Source of the DNA: VRUE01 sp963717375
GTDB taxonomy: Bacteria > Actinomycetota > Thermoleophilia > Solirubrobacterales > 70-9
NCBI GenBank assembly: GCA_963717375.1
Contig: OY970329.1
Location: 1,178,001-1,242,000 of the forward strand
Length of the DNA: 64,000 nucleotides
Direction: 5' to 3'
In this document: piece after piece, positions 1-12,450 of the stretch
Layout: every line of letters begins with the position of its first letter
How positions within the stretch are numbered: position 1 is the stretch's first letter
Made by a program: the position numbers and the translations under genes
Notes under the pieces: model-generated
Database searches by the model: none
What the model was told of the DNA's origin: nothing
Seen by the model: only the letters and a program-made list of their open reading frames with translations

Positions 1-2461
1 AGAACGCCCCGTCACTGCCACCGTCCATCCGCATCGTGAAGTCCGAGAGCGGCATGTCCGGAAGGCCGGACAGTCTCGTGACCAGGCGGCCATCGTCGAC
101 TTCCGTATGGCCGCTGATGTTCAGCTTGGTGCCCAGCGCCGTGAGGGCGATGCCAAGGTCCGGCAGGTCGTCGTTGCCCTTGGGCGGAACGATGTAGATC
201 GCGCCCTTAAGTGGCTTGCTCAACAGCGAGGTGTGGGCCACCGCGGTGCCGACCCGAGCCCCGGCCGGGCAGCTGCCCCGCGCCGCGTCCGGCCTCGAGC
301 AGATCTCTTCGAGGCCGCCGAAGCCGAAACCCATCTCCGGAGGAAGCACCATCTTCATCGCCCGCATGCTGGTGTCACCGCTGCGCATGCGGGCGGATAT
401 CCGCATCGCGGGGTGGCCGTGGAGGTGCAACTCCTTGCGGCCCTCGAGGGCGATGTGGAACCGGGGCCGGAAGCCCAGCCGGTGGCAGCCGGTCAGGGTC
501 AGCGGGCTGCTGACAGTTACCACGTCACCGGCGCTCGATTCGATCGAGCCATCTACAGCCGCCGGCCGGCACGAGGTCGGGTTGTGGACGAGGCCCGGCC
601 GGTCGATGTTCAGCTCGATCGCTTGAAACCTGACCTGGATGCCTTCGACTTCGGTCGGCAGACTGTCGGTCTCTACCGAGACGCGCCCCGTTTTCCCGTC
701 GACCGTCGCGGCCGCCCGGATCGACATCGCACCGAGGTTCAACGAACCGAGTCCGGCGTGGAGCTGAAGCATCAAGCCAAACGGCGCTCGCCGATACGGA
801 CCGGTCACGTAGGCGTCACCCTGCAGCGTCATCGGTTCGGGGCCCGAGCCCACCCGCGCGACCACGCCGCCGATCCTGCTGCCGGCGGGACACGCCCCGG
901 CGGCCACGGCGGCGTCCGTGCATGCTTCGACGCTTCCCAGCGCGGCGCTCAGCCCCGTCGGCAGGGAAAGCGTGAAGCGCCGCGGCACCTGTTCGCCGGT
1001 CTGGCGCAGCAAGGTCACCGAGAGCGTGGTCTGGTGGCCGATCTTGGTCTGGGAGCTATGCGTGACCAAGCGCGGCGCAAACGGCACGGGGCCGGGGCAG
1101 TGCGCACCCGGGATCGGCGAGCCGATCGCCACCGAGGCCGGAGACTCGACCACCGGGCCGCCGCCGTAGGACACGAATCTGCCGGTCGCCGTCACCGGCC
1201 CGCACGCCAGCGGCGAGACAAGAAGGGCCCGCGGCCCACCGTCGAAGCTCAGAGAGAGGCGACGAAAGGGGATCTGGGGGAGGTTCGCCAGAGTCGTCGA
1301 GAACCGGCCCGTGGAGGGGTCGACGTGTAACGCACCGACGAACTTGATCACGGTCCCGGCCCCAGGGGCGACGACGAAGAGGCGAAGCCGCTCCGACCCT
1401 CGTTGCTCGCCGAGGTAGACGCTCCCCACCAGCGGTTCGCTCGTTATCGGCGACGACAGTTCCAGGGCGCCGACTTTTGACCCGGCGGGGCAATGCGCTT
1501 CGCCGCCGCTGGTCACGTCGAGCTGGGCGTCGCTGCACGTCGCGAGCCCAACCGCGGCTGCGGGAGAGACGGTTACGCCGGCCGGCAGGTCGATCGTCAC
1601 GTCTTTGACCAGCGCGTCGGCCAGTTCGCTCCCCTCCGCTTCTTCGGGCGTGGTCAGTTCCATCGTCATGCCGGTAGGGGAATCGGCCACCGGATTGCTG
1701 AATCCCATCGTCAACCGCGGTTTGAAGTTCAGATCCGCGCAGCCTTCGAGAGGGGCACCGGTATCGCTGCTCGCGCTCAACCACGGCGCCCCTTCCTCCC
1801 AGGAGCGGGTACGGAAGCTGAAGATGAGTGGGCCGCACCGGGTCGGCACCGTCAGCATCGGTCGTTTGGGGATCGTGGTTCTGACCTGGTGTTCCGCCGG
1901 CACACCCCAGAATTCGACATGGCCTTCGGTCACCGCCTGTTTGGGAAGTTCTTCCGCCCTCAGCGTGATGCCGAGATCGCTTGGCCGCAGTTCCGATTTC
2001 AGCGGAGATTCGAGAACCGCCTTCGAGGCAAAGGAGAGAAATTCGCCCGGAGCGGGTTCCAGCAGGAAGACTGGCAGTTCCAGGTTCCCCCCCGCCTTGA
2101 GCACGAAGTTGACGCGCCCCACCTGACTCTCCGCCGGGCAGTCTTCCTGCCCGGCTTCGAACAGCGCCCGCGAGCACTGCGGTACCGCGTCCGGGGTCCC
2201 GCCGAGGCCGGAAGGAAGTTCGAAGACGAGGTCCCTGGCCGACGTCCCTTCGATATTCATCGCAAAGCTGATGTCCATCCGGCTGGGGTGGGAGCCGGCG
2301 CGATTCTCGGGGTTCCCCTGCGCGTCGAACATCCTGGCCGTGAAGCTGCCGGGCACGATTTCGAATTCGGCGGCGCTGGCGCTGGAAGGGAGACCGACGA
2401 TTGCCAAAAGCCCGAAGAAGGCAAGCAACGCTCCGAAGCCCCTGCGTCCGTAAAGAACCAC
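1..2461 (-). CDS. Large secreted repeat protein (C-terminus cut by window edge)
   Basis: Reading the minus strand from a GTG at 2461 gives 820 uninterrupted codons to the left edge. The start has a purine-rich ribosome site (AAGGGGAAGA) right before it. Residues 1-31 form a signal peptide (RR, hydrophobic core, ending SASAA). The mature part has a Cys-Pro-Ala-x-[Ser/Ala]-x-[Val/Ile]-Gly motif (CPAGSKVG, CPAGSRIG and similar) at Cys108, 324, 524 and 731, so modules of about 200-216 residues repeat in tandem, rich in beta-type sequence. I do not recognise an enzymatic domain. It is probably an extracellular or surface protein of a kind common in Thermoleophilia (inference). The true length is unknown because no stop is in the window. 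Confidence 0.8.
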   Translation of the reverse strand, partial: MVLYGRRGFGALLAFFGLLAIVGLPSSASAAEFEIVPGSFTARMFDAQGNPENRAGSHPSRMDISFAMNIEGTSARDLVFELPSGLGGTPDAVPQCSRALFEAGQEDCPAESQVGRVNFVLKAGGNLELPVFLLEPAPGEFLSFASKAVLESPLKSELRPSDLGITLRAEELPKQAVTEGHVEFWGVPAEHQVRTTIPKRPMLTVPTRCGPLIFSFRTRSWEEGAPWLSASSDTGAPLEGCADLNFKPRLTMGFSNPVADSPTGMTMELTTPEEAEGSELADALVKDVTIDLPAGVTVSPAAAVGLATCSDAQLDVTSGGEAHCPAGSKVGALELSSPITSEPLVGSVYLGEQRGSERLRLFVVAPGAGTVIKFVGALHVDPSTGRFSTTLANLPQIPFRRLSLSFDGGPRALLVSPLACGPVTATGRFVSYGGGPVVESPASVAIGSPIPGAHCPGPVPFAPRLVTHSSQTKIGHQTTLSVTLLRQTGEQVPRRFTLSLPTGLSAALGSVEACTDAAVAAGACPAGSRIGGVVARVGSGPEPMTLQGDAYVTGPYRRAPFGLMLQLHAGLGSLNLGAMSIRAAATVDGKTGRVSVETDSLPTEVEGIQVRFQAIELNIDRPGLVHNPTSCRPAAVDGSIESSAGDVVTVSSPLTLTGCHRLGFRPRFHIALEGRKELHLHGHPAMRISARMRSGDTSMRAMKMVLPPEMGFGFGGLEEICSRPDAARGSCPAGARVGTAVAHTSLLSKPLKGAIYIVPPKGNDDLPDLGIALTALGTKLNISGHTEVDDGRLVTRLSGLPDMPLSDFTMRMDGGSDGAF

Positions 2462-2602
2462 TCTTCCCCTTGCCGGTTGCCTCGGGGAATCGAATTTGCA
2501 CCAACCCGAGAGCGGCCGCTGAGGCTACGCGCCGCCGCCACGGCCAGCAAGGTTTATTGCCAAAGATGTGAATAACCGGCGGGCGCGGTTCGCCCTCTGC
2601 CG

Positions 2603-3283
2603 CTAGGCCGGGAAGTCGCGCTCGACGGTCTCGAGCGCCCAGTCGGCCCCCGCTTCGCGCAGGGCGGCGGCGCTGTAGCTGCCCGTGGCGACGCCGACCA
2701 CCTCGATCCCCGCGCCGTGGCCGGCGCTGACGTCGCGCGGAGTGTCACCGACAGCGATACAGCCGCCGTCGGTGAGGACGCCACCGGAAACGAGGGTGCC
2801 GCGGGCCAGGGCGGCCTTGGTGACCTCGGTGCGGTCGGCCGAATCGGAGCCGTAGCCGCCGAAGCCGAAGAAGTGGTTGAGGTGGGCGCGAGCAAGCTTG
2901 ATGTGGGCCGCCGCCTCGATATTTCCGGTGACGAGCCCGAGCAGCACGCCCCGCTCGATCAGCCGGGGGAGCAGATCCTCGACGCCAGGCATCACCCGGT
3001 ACCCACTGGATCCGGCGACCGCGTCGGGCAGGTGCTTGAGGTAGCAGCCGATCGCTTTCGCGCGCTCTTCCTGACTGCCCTCGCGGCCGATCACCTCGCG
3101 GAAGATGATCGCGGCGATCTCGGGGTCGGTCATGCCGGCGTCGGTGTGCTCTGCGATATCGGCCTCGACCCCGTGCAGTTCCTCGAAGGCGCGCTGCCAG
3201 GCAACCGCGCCGGCACCGCCGGTGACGAGCAGCGTGCCGTCGATGTCAAAGAGGACGGCGCGAATCGCGTCCCGCTCACTCAC
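2603..3283 (-). CDS. HAD-superfamily phosphatase (phosphoglycolate phosphatase-like)
   Basis: 226 aa starting with GTG. HAD motif I is FDIDGT (Asp13 nucleophile, Asp15), motif II is VTGN (Thr119), a Lys near 156 fits motif III, and motif IV is GDTPRD (Asp180, Asp184). The helical cap between motifs I and II is the size seen in the Gph/PGPase subfamily, which dephosphorylates small phosphoesters in the cytoplasm. Its start overlaps the end of cydB by 8 bp, so it is probably translationally coupled and the last gene of the kinase-tkt-tal-pgi-cydAB-HAD transcription unit. A role in cleaning up 2-phosphoglycolate or sugar phosphates fits the neighbours, but the substrate cannot be read from the sequence. 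Confidence 0.9.
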   Translation of the reverse strand: MSERDAIRAVLFDIDGTLLVTGGAGAVAWQRAFEELHGVEADIAEHTDAGMTDPEIAAIIFREVIGREGSQEERAKAIGCYLKHLPDAVAGSSGYRVMPGVEDLLPRLIERGVLLGLVTGNIEAAAHIKLARAHLNHFFGFGGYGSDSADRTEVTKAALARGTLVSGGVLTDGGCIAVGDTPRDVSAGHGAGIEVVGVATGSYSAAALREAGADWALETVERDFPA

Positions 3284-4295
3284 CGAGCAGCTCCTTCTGG
3301 GAGAGCCAATAGAGCAGGCCGAGCGCGGGCAGGACGAGGATCGCGGCGACGATGAAGACGACGATCACGCTCGAAAGAGTGTCGGGGGGCGCTGCCGACT
3401 GAGTGATCTTCAGCGAGGTCGGGATCAGGTAGGGGAACTGGGCGACGCCCCAGCCCCAGATCACGGCGATGACGGCCCCGGCGGCCAGCGGGCGCAGGAG
3501 GTGCGGCGAAGCGGCGGCGGGACGGCGGGCGGCAGAGAGCAGGAGGGCGAGGACGCCGAGCCCGCAGAGGGCCGAGAGGATCACCAGCGGCAGCCCCTCG
3601 CCGGTGAGGCGGTCGAAGATGTAGCGGGCTTCGGCGTGGAGCTCGATCAGGCCGAAGGCTGCGGCGACACCGGCGACGCCGGCCGCGATCAGGGCGCGGC
3701 GGGCAAAGTAGCGCTGCAGGTCCCCTTCGTCGGCGCGGCGAGCGTCGCCGACCAGGAAGACCGCGGAGAGGTAGGCGCCGCTGGCGACGAACATCGCCCC
3801 GGTCAGTAGCGGCAGCGGCTCGAGCCAGCTCGAGAAAGGTGGCCCGTTGCCATCGCCGGGCACATTGCCGGCGGCGATCGCGCCGACCGTAGCGCCCATG
3901 AAGAACGGCGTCAGCAACGAGGAGATCGCGAAGGTGGCGCCGGCCGCTCGCCGTCCCGCAAGACCCTCGATCGACTTGCGGAAGGCGAAGCCCGAGCCAC
4001 GCAGGACGATCCCCACCGCGGCCAGGGCGATCGGCACGTAGAGGGTCGTCATCACGGCGCTGAAGGCGGGTGGGAAGGCGGTCCAGAGGACGACGAGGAT
4101 GAAGATCAACCAGACGTGGTTGGCCTCCCAGACGGGGGTCAGCGAGCGCTGGATCAGCGCCCGCGGCCGCTCCCCTTGCTCGGCGCCACCCGCCACCAGG
4201 TCCCAGAAGCCGCCGCCGAAGTCGGCGCCGCCGAAGAGCGCGTAAAAGGTCGCCCCGACCCAGAGGATCACGGCGCAGATGTCGGCGCGGGTCAC
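3276..4295 (-). CDS. cydB: Cytochrome bd quinol oxidase subunit II
   Basis: 339 aa, a multi-spanning membrane protein of normal CydB length. The N-terminal segment carries the family signature around FGGADFGGGFWDL and then EANHVWLIF in the next helices. It partners CydA in the bd-type terminal oxidase, which oxidises quinol and reduces oxygen without proton pumping. I chose GTG at 4295 because it overlaps the cydA stop in a GTGA tetranucleotide and begins exactly at the conserved N-terminus; a longer reading upstream is only an extension antisense to cydA codons. cydDC are not in the window, so haem assembly genes must lie elsewhere. Confidence 0.95.
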   Translation of the reverse strand: MTRADICAVILWVGATFYALFGGADFGGGFWDLVAGGAEQGERPRALIQRSLTPVWEANHVWLIFILVVLWTAFPPAFSAVMTTLYVPIALAAVGIVLRGSGFAFRKSIEGLAGRRAAGATFAISSLLTPFFMGATVGAIAAGNVPGDGNGPPFSSWLEPLPLLTGAMFVASGAYLSAVFLVGDARRADEGDLQRYFARRALIAAGVAGVAAAFGLIELHAEARYIFDRLTGEGLPLVILSALCGLGVLALLLSAARRPAAASPHLLRPLAAGAVIAVIWGWGVAQFPYLIPTSLKITQSAAPPDTLSSVIVVFIVAAILVLPALGLLYWLSQKELLGE

Positions 4296-5686
4296 TGGCC
4301 GGCCTCCGCAGCCGGGGCCGGCGGCGCGTATGGCGTGCCCTCCGGCTCCGCCCCGCCCTCGCGCCAGCGGCGCGACATGCCCCGCAGGACCTTGATCGCG
4401 ATCGTCCCGATCGCGGCGTAGAGCAGCAGCACGAGGGCGAAGCTGAACCAGATGCCGTTCGCCTCGGTCACCGCTTCGGAGGTGCGCATGTAGCCCTGCA
4501 CGATCCAGGGCTGGCGACCAACCTCGGTGACGATCCAGCCGCACCAGAGCGCCAGCACCGCGCCGGCGCCGGAGATCGCCACAGCGCGCAGGAACCAGGG
4601 AGTCTTCGGGATCTCCCGCCGGCGCCACCAGACGAAGGCGAGCCAGAGGGCGAGGGCGAGCAGAGCGGTGCCGATCCCGACCATCGCATCGAAGGCGAGG
4701 TGCAGCATCGTGTTCGCCGGCGGCCGTTCGTCCTTGGGGATCGCCGCCAGCCCGATCACCTTGGTGTTGGGGCTGAAGCCGACCAGAAGCGAGTCGAGGT
4801 CGGGGATCGGGATCGCGCCCTTGACCCCGCTCGTCGTGCAGACGCCGCCGACGTACTCGGTCTGGTGGGTGCCGGTCTTCTGGATGCACTCCATGCCGGC
4901 GAACTTGGCCGGCTGGTGGTCGGCGACTTCGCGCGCCGCGGTGTCGCCGACGAAGAGCTGGATCGGGGTGGCAATGCAGGCGATCGTCAGCGGGATCAGC
5001 AGGCCGAGCCGGTGCAGGCGGTCGCGCCGTCCCTTCAGCATCCCGACGGCGTAAATAGAGGCGACGAGGAAACCGACCACCATGTAGGCGGCGAGGATCA
5101 TGTGCGGCACCTCGTAGCCGGTCGCCGGGTTGATCAGGATCTTCAGCGGGTCGGTGTCGACGACCTTGCCGGCGGCGTCGAGGGTGAATCCCTGCGGCTG
5201 GTTCATCCAGGAGTTGGCGGCGACGACCGAGAAGGCGCCGCCGATTCCGGTGATCGCCATCGGCACGCCCGACCAGAAGTGGGCCCAGCCGGAGAGCCGC
5301 TTCCAGCCGTAGATGTAGATCGCCAGGAAGATCGCCTCGATGAAGAAGAAGATCCCCTCGATCGCGAAGGCGATGCCGAAGGCGGCGCCGAAGCGGTCCA
5401 TGAAATGCGGCCAGAGCAGGCCGAACTCGAAGCTGAGCACGGTGCCGGTGACGGCGCCGACGGCGAAGGTGACCGCCATCGCCTTCGACCAGCGGCGGGC
5501 GAGCTCCATCGCGTCGGTGTCATCGCGCTTCAACCCGATGTAGTTGGCGATCAGGATCGTCGCCGGCAGGGCGACGCCAAGGCAGGAGAGAACGATGTGG
5601 AAGCCGAGCGTAAAGGCCATCTGCTCGCGCGCGGCGAGCAGATTCGACGCCGACGCTGCCAACGGGAGCGCGTCGAGCGAGGGCAT
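4292..5686 (-). CDS. cydA: Cytochrome bd quinol oxidase subunit I
   Basis: 464 aa. The conserved early His is in FTLGFHIVLSCLG, and the haem-ligand/quinol region GRQPWIVQGYMRT lies near the C-terminus. The Q-loop is short, as in the CIO/short-loop subfamily rather than the E. coli long-loop form. Multiple transmembrane helices are evident. It catalyses quinol oxidation and oxygen reduction with CydB in the plasma membrane. It starts 10 bp after the pgi stop and overlaps cydB by 4 bp, so it is cotranscribed with sugar-phosphate genes, an unusual partnership. High oxygen affinity is typical of the family; regulation is not visible locally. Confidence 0.95.
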   Translation of the reverse strand: MPSLDALPLAASASNLLAAREQMAFTLGFHIVLSCLGVALPATILIANYIGLKRDDTDAMELARRWSKAMAVTFAVGAVTGTVLSFEFGLLWPHFMDRFGAAFGIAFAIEGIFFFIEAIFLAIYIYGWKRLSGWAHFWSGVPMAITGIGGAFSVVAANSWMNQPQGFTLDAAGKVVDTDPLKILINPATGYEVPHMILAAYMVVGFLVASIYAVGMLKGRRDRLHRLGLLIPLTIACIATPIQLFVGDTAAREVADHQPAKFAGMECIQKTGTHQTEYVGGVCTTSGVKGAIPIPDLDSLLVGFSPNTKVIGLAAIPKDERPPANTMLHLAFDAMVGIGTALLALALWLAFVWWRRREIPKTPWFLRAVAISGAGAVLALWCGWIVTEVGRQPWIVQGYMRTSEAVTEANGIWFSFALVLLLYAAIGTIAIKVLRGMSRRWREGGAEPEGTPYAPPAPAAEAGQ

Positions 5687-5696
5687 GTGGGCGAGC

Positions 5697-7337
5697 CTAC
5701 TCCCCGCGGCGGGCGCTGCGGTAACGACGGATCAGCGCGTTGGTCGAGCTGTCGTGGCGGAGCTTCGGCTCCTCGTCGGCCTCGAGCTCGGGGATGATCG
5801 CGACGGCGAGCGCCTTGCCCAGCTCGACCCCCCACTGGTCAAAGGAGTCGATCCCCCAGATTGCGCCCTGGGTGAAGACACTGTGCTCGTAGAGGGCGAC
5901 CAAGGTGCCGAGCGTGTGCGGATCGAGCCGCTCGGCGAGGATCGTGTTCGAGGGGCGGTTGCCCTCCATCACCCGGTGCGGCACGACCGCCTCCGGCGTG
6001 CCCTCGGCGCGCACCTGCTCGGCCGTCTTGCCGAAGGCGAGCGCCTCGCTCTGGGCGAAGACGTTGGACATCAACAGGTCGTGGTGGTTGCCAAGCGGGT
6101 TGTTGGATTGGAAGAAGCCGATGAAATCGCAGGGGATCAGCCGCGTGCCCTGGTGGATCAGCTGGTAGAAGGAGTGCTGGCCGTTGGTCCCCGGCTCGCC
6201 CCAGAAGATCGCCCCGGTGTCGTAGTCGACGTGGGCTCCATCGAGGGTGACGTGCTTGCCGTTGGACTCCATCGTCAGCTGCTGCAGGTAGGCCGGGAAG
6301 CGGTGCAGGTACTGGTCGTAGGGGAAGACGCCGCAGGTCTGGGCGCCGAAGAAATCGCCGTACCAGACGCTGAGCAGCCCCATCAGCGCCGGCAGGTTCT
6401 CGGCCAGCGGTGCGGTGCGGAAGTGCTCGTCCATCGCGTGAAAGCCGGCCAGCATCTCCTCGAAGCGCGCCGGGCCGATCGCCAGCATGGTCGAGAGGCC
6501 GATCGCCGAGTCCATCGAGTAGCGGCCGCCGACCCACTCCCAGAAGCCGAACATGTTGTCGGTGTCGATACCGAACTTGGATACCTCGTCGGCGTTGGTC
6601 GAGACCGCGACGAAGTGCTTGGCCACGGCCGCCTCATCGCCGCGGAGCCCCGCCAGCGACCATTCGCGCGCGGTGCGGGCGTTGGTCATCGTCTCCAGCG
6701 TGGTGAAGGTCTTCGAGGAGATGACGAAGAGCGTCTCCTCAGGATCGAGGTCGCGGGTCGACTCGGCAAAGTCGGTGCCGTCGACGTTGGAGACGAAGCG
6801 GAAGGTCATCTCGCGGCGCGCGTAGTGGCGCAGCGCCTCATAAGCCATCACCGGGCCGAGGTCGGAGCCCCCGATGCCGACGTTGACGACGTTGCGGATC
6901 TGCTTGCCGGTGTGGCCCTTCCACTCCCCCGAGCGCACCCGCTCGGCGAAGGCAGCCATACGGTCGAGGGTCTCGTGAACCTCCTTGACCACGTCGACGC
7001 CGTCGACGATCAGCGAGCGCCCGCGCGGCATCCGCAGCGCCACGTGCAGCACGGCGCGGTCCTCGGAGACGTTGATGTGCTCACCGGCAAACATCGCTTC
7101 GCGGCGCTGCTCAACCCCGCACTCCTTGGCCAACTGGCCGAGCAGCATCACCGTCTCATCGTTGATCCGGTTCTTGGAGAAGTCGAGGTGCAGGCCGGCG
7201 CCGTCGGCGATCAAGCGCTCGCCGCGCTGGGGGTCACCCTCGAAGAGGTCGCGCAGGTGCGTGCCCTCGATCTCCTCGTAGTGCTGCTGCAGCAGCTGCC
7301 AGGCGGGCTGGCGGCGCAACGCCGGCCCCTCGCTCAC
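5697..7337 (-). CDS. pgi: Glucose-6-phosphate isomerase
   Basis: 546 aa, full length for PGI. Signatures are VNVGIGGSDLGP (about residues 151-162), ISSKTFTTLETMTNA, GEPGTNGQHSFYQLIHQG and SFDQWGVELGK. It interconverts glucose 6-phosphate and fructose 6-phosphate in the cytoplasm, connecting glycolysis with the pentose phosphate enzymes encoded next to it. The GTG start overlaps the tal stop by 4 bp (GTGA), indicating translational coupling, and cydA follows after 10 bp. There is nothing anomalous in the conserved motifs. Confidence 0.97.
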   Translation of the reverse strand: MSEGPALRRQPAWQLLQQHYEEIEGTHLRDLFEGDPQRGERLIADGAGLHLDFSKNRINDETVMLLGQLAKECGVEQRREAMFAGEHINVSEDRAVLHVALRMPRGRSLIVDGVDVVKEVHETLDRMAAFAERVRSGEWKGHTGKQIRNVVNVGIGGSDLGPVMAYEALRHYARREMTFRFVSNVDGTDFAESTRDLDPEETLFVISSKTFTTLETMTNARTAREWSLAGLRGDEAAVAKHFVAVSTNADEVSKFGIDTDNMFGFWEWVGGRYSMDSAIGLSTMLAIGPARFEEMLAGFHAMDEHFRTAPLAENLPALMGLLSVWYGDFFGAQTCGVFPYDQYLHRFPAYLQQLTMESNGKHVTLDGAHVDYDTGAIFWGEPGTNGQHSFYQLIHQGTRLIPCDFIGFFQSNNPLGNHHDLLMSNVFAQSEALAFGKTAEQVRAEGTPEAVVPHRVMEGNRPSNTILAERLDPHTLGTLVALYEHSVFTQGAIWGIDSFDQWGVELGKALAVAIIPELEADEEPKLRHDSSTNALIRRYRSARRGE

Positions 7338-8434
7338 GCGTGTGCCCCGACCTGGGACTCGATCGATTTCAGCATCTCGCCCCAGGACTTGACGAAGGCC
7401 TCCGCCCCCTCGTCCTGGAGGCGGGTGGCGAGGGCGTCGACGTCGATCCCGGCCTCGCCGAACTTGGCCAGAACGTCCTCGGCGTCGCCGCCGTCGGCGG
7501 GCAACGGCTCTCCCACCTCGCCGTGATCGGCGAAAGCGAGCAGGGTCGGCTCGGGCATCGTGTTGACCGTGAAGGGTGAGGCGAAGGCCTCGATGTAGAG
7601 CACGTCGGAGGCATCGGGGTCCTTGGTCCCGGTGCTGGCCCAGAGCAGGCGCTGGGCGCGGGCACCCTCGTTGAGCAGGCGCTGCCAGCGATCGGAGTCG
7701 AGCAGCTCGTGGTAGGCGCGGTAGGCGCGGCCGCCGATCGCGACGCCGAGCCGGTTGCGCAGCTCATCGGGGACTTCGCCGGAGACGGCGACGTCCCAGC
7801 GGCTGATGAAGAGCGAGGCGACCGAGGCGACGTTGGGGTCCAGCCCGGCCTCGATCCGCCGCTCGATTCCCTTCATGTAGGCATCGGCGGCGGCGAGGTA
7901 CTGCGCGCGGTCGAAGAGCAGGGTGACGTTGACCGGGATGCCGGCGAAGATCGACTCCTCGATCGCGCCGAGGCCGGCCGGGGTTCCGGGAATCTTGATG
8001 TAGAGGTTGTCGCGCTCGGCCCGGGCGTGCAGCTTCGCCGCCTGCTCGATCGTCGCCGGCGTGTCGTCGGCGAGCTTCGGCGAGACCTCGAGCGAGCACC
8101 AGCCGTCGACGTGGTCGGTGCGCTCGTGCACGCCGGCGAAGAGGTCGGTGGCGCGGCGCAGGTCGGCGATCGCCAGCTCGAAGAAGATCCTCTCGGTAGG
8201 GGTGGCGCCGATCCCCTGCTCGGGAACCGTGCCCGCGCTGAGCTCGGCGATCTGCTCGTCGTAGGTGTCGCCGCCCGAGATCGCCTTGTCGAAGATCGTC
8301 GGGTTCGAGGTCAGGCCCGTGACCGAGAGCTCCTCGATGTAGCCGGCAAGCGTGCCGTCGTCCAGCATCGTGCGGGTGATGTTGTCGAGCCAGAGGCTCT
8401 GGCCCAGCTCGTGCAGTTTCGCGGTGGCCTTCAC
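7334..8434 (-). CDS. tal: Transaldolase
   Basis: 366 aa, the length of the actinobacterial Tal class that is often paired with tkt and pgi. LTSNPTIFDKAI near residues 41-52 and NLYIKIPGTPAG with the Schiff-base Lys are present. It transfers the dihydroxyacetone unit from sedoheptulose 7-phosphate to glyceraldehyde 3-phosphate in the non-oxidative pentose phosphate pathway. It lies 32 bp after tkt and overlaps pgi by 4 bp. The start is ATG at 8434 (ATG AAG GCC); the upstream stretch is AGGGAGAGCC, giving an adequate ribosome site. Confidence 0.97.
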   Translation of the reverse strand: MKATAKLHELGQSLWLDNITRTMLDDGTLAGYIEELSVTGLTSNPTIFDKAISGGDTYDEQIAELSAGTVPEQGIGATPTERIFFELAIADLRRATDLFAGVHERTDHVDGWCSLEVSPKLADDTPATIEQAAKLHARAERDNLYIKIPGTPAGLGAIEESIFAGIPVNVTLLFDRAQYLAAADAYMKGIERRIEAGLDPNVASVASLFISRWDVAVSGEVPDELRNRLGVAIGGRAYRAYHELLDSDRWQRLLNEGARAQRLLWASTGTKDPDASDVLYIEAFASPFTVNTMPEPTLLAFADHGEVGEPLPADGGDAEDVLAKFGEAGIDVDALATRLQDEGAEAFVKSWGEMLKSIESQVGAHA

Positions 8435-8466
8435 GGCTCTCCCTTCGTAGGTCCCTTTGGGTCTTG

Positions 8467-10521
<2,055 letters not shown>

Positions 10522-10536
10522 GTAGCCCGATCCTAG

Positions 10537-12336
<1,800 letters not shown>

Positions 12337-12342
12337 GCGGCG

Positions 12343-12348
12343 GTTATA
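12343..12348 (-). promoter_or_regulatory. Possible -10 box for a leaderless kinase mRNA
   Basis: TATAAC on the minus strand is followed by 6 bases and then the GTG at 12336. That is the distance expected if transcription begins at the start codon. No convincing -35 hexamer is visible 17 bp upstream, where the terminator U-stretch lies. Confidence 0.4.
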
Positions 12349-12362
12349 CAGCCGCAAAACGA

Positions 12363-12396
12363 CGAAGGGCCCGCTCCACCCGGAGCGGGCCCTTCG
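12363..12396 (-). terminator. Rho-independent terminator after the TolB-like gene
   Basis: A perfect 15-bp stem (CGAAGGGCCCGCTCC and its complement) closes a 4-base loop. On the minus strand it is followed by TCGTTTTGC, a short U-rich run. It ends the transcript of the TolB-like gene and separates it from the kinase operon. Confidence 0.8.
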
Positions 12397-12450
12397 AGCT
12401 GGAGCCGGGGGGAGTCCATGCGGAGCCCCCCGGGAGAACCGGATTGGGGC

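Noticed and set aside
107..1330. Long open frame on the + strand in the first 1.3 kb
   Set aside because: It lies antisense to the secreted repeat protein, whose minus-strand reading has a signal peptide, a ribosome site and repeated Cys motifs; the + frame is Arg/Ala-rich without any domain.
5544..7526. 660-codon open frame on the + strand opposite pgi and the tal end
   Set aside because: It mirrors the GC-rich third positions of pgi and tal, which carry complete family motifs. No motif is seen in the antisense frame.
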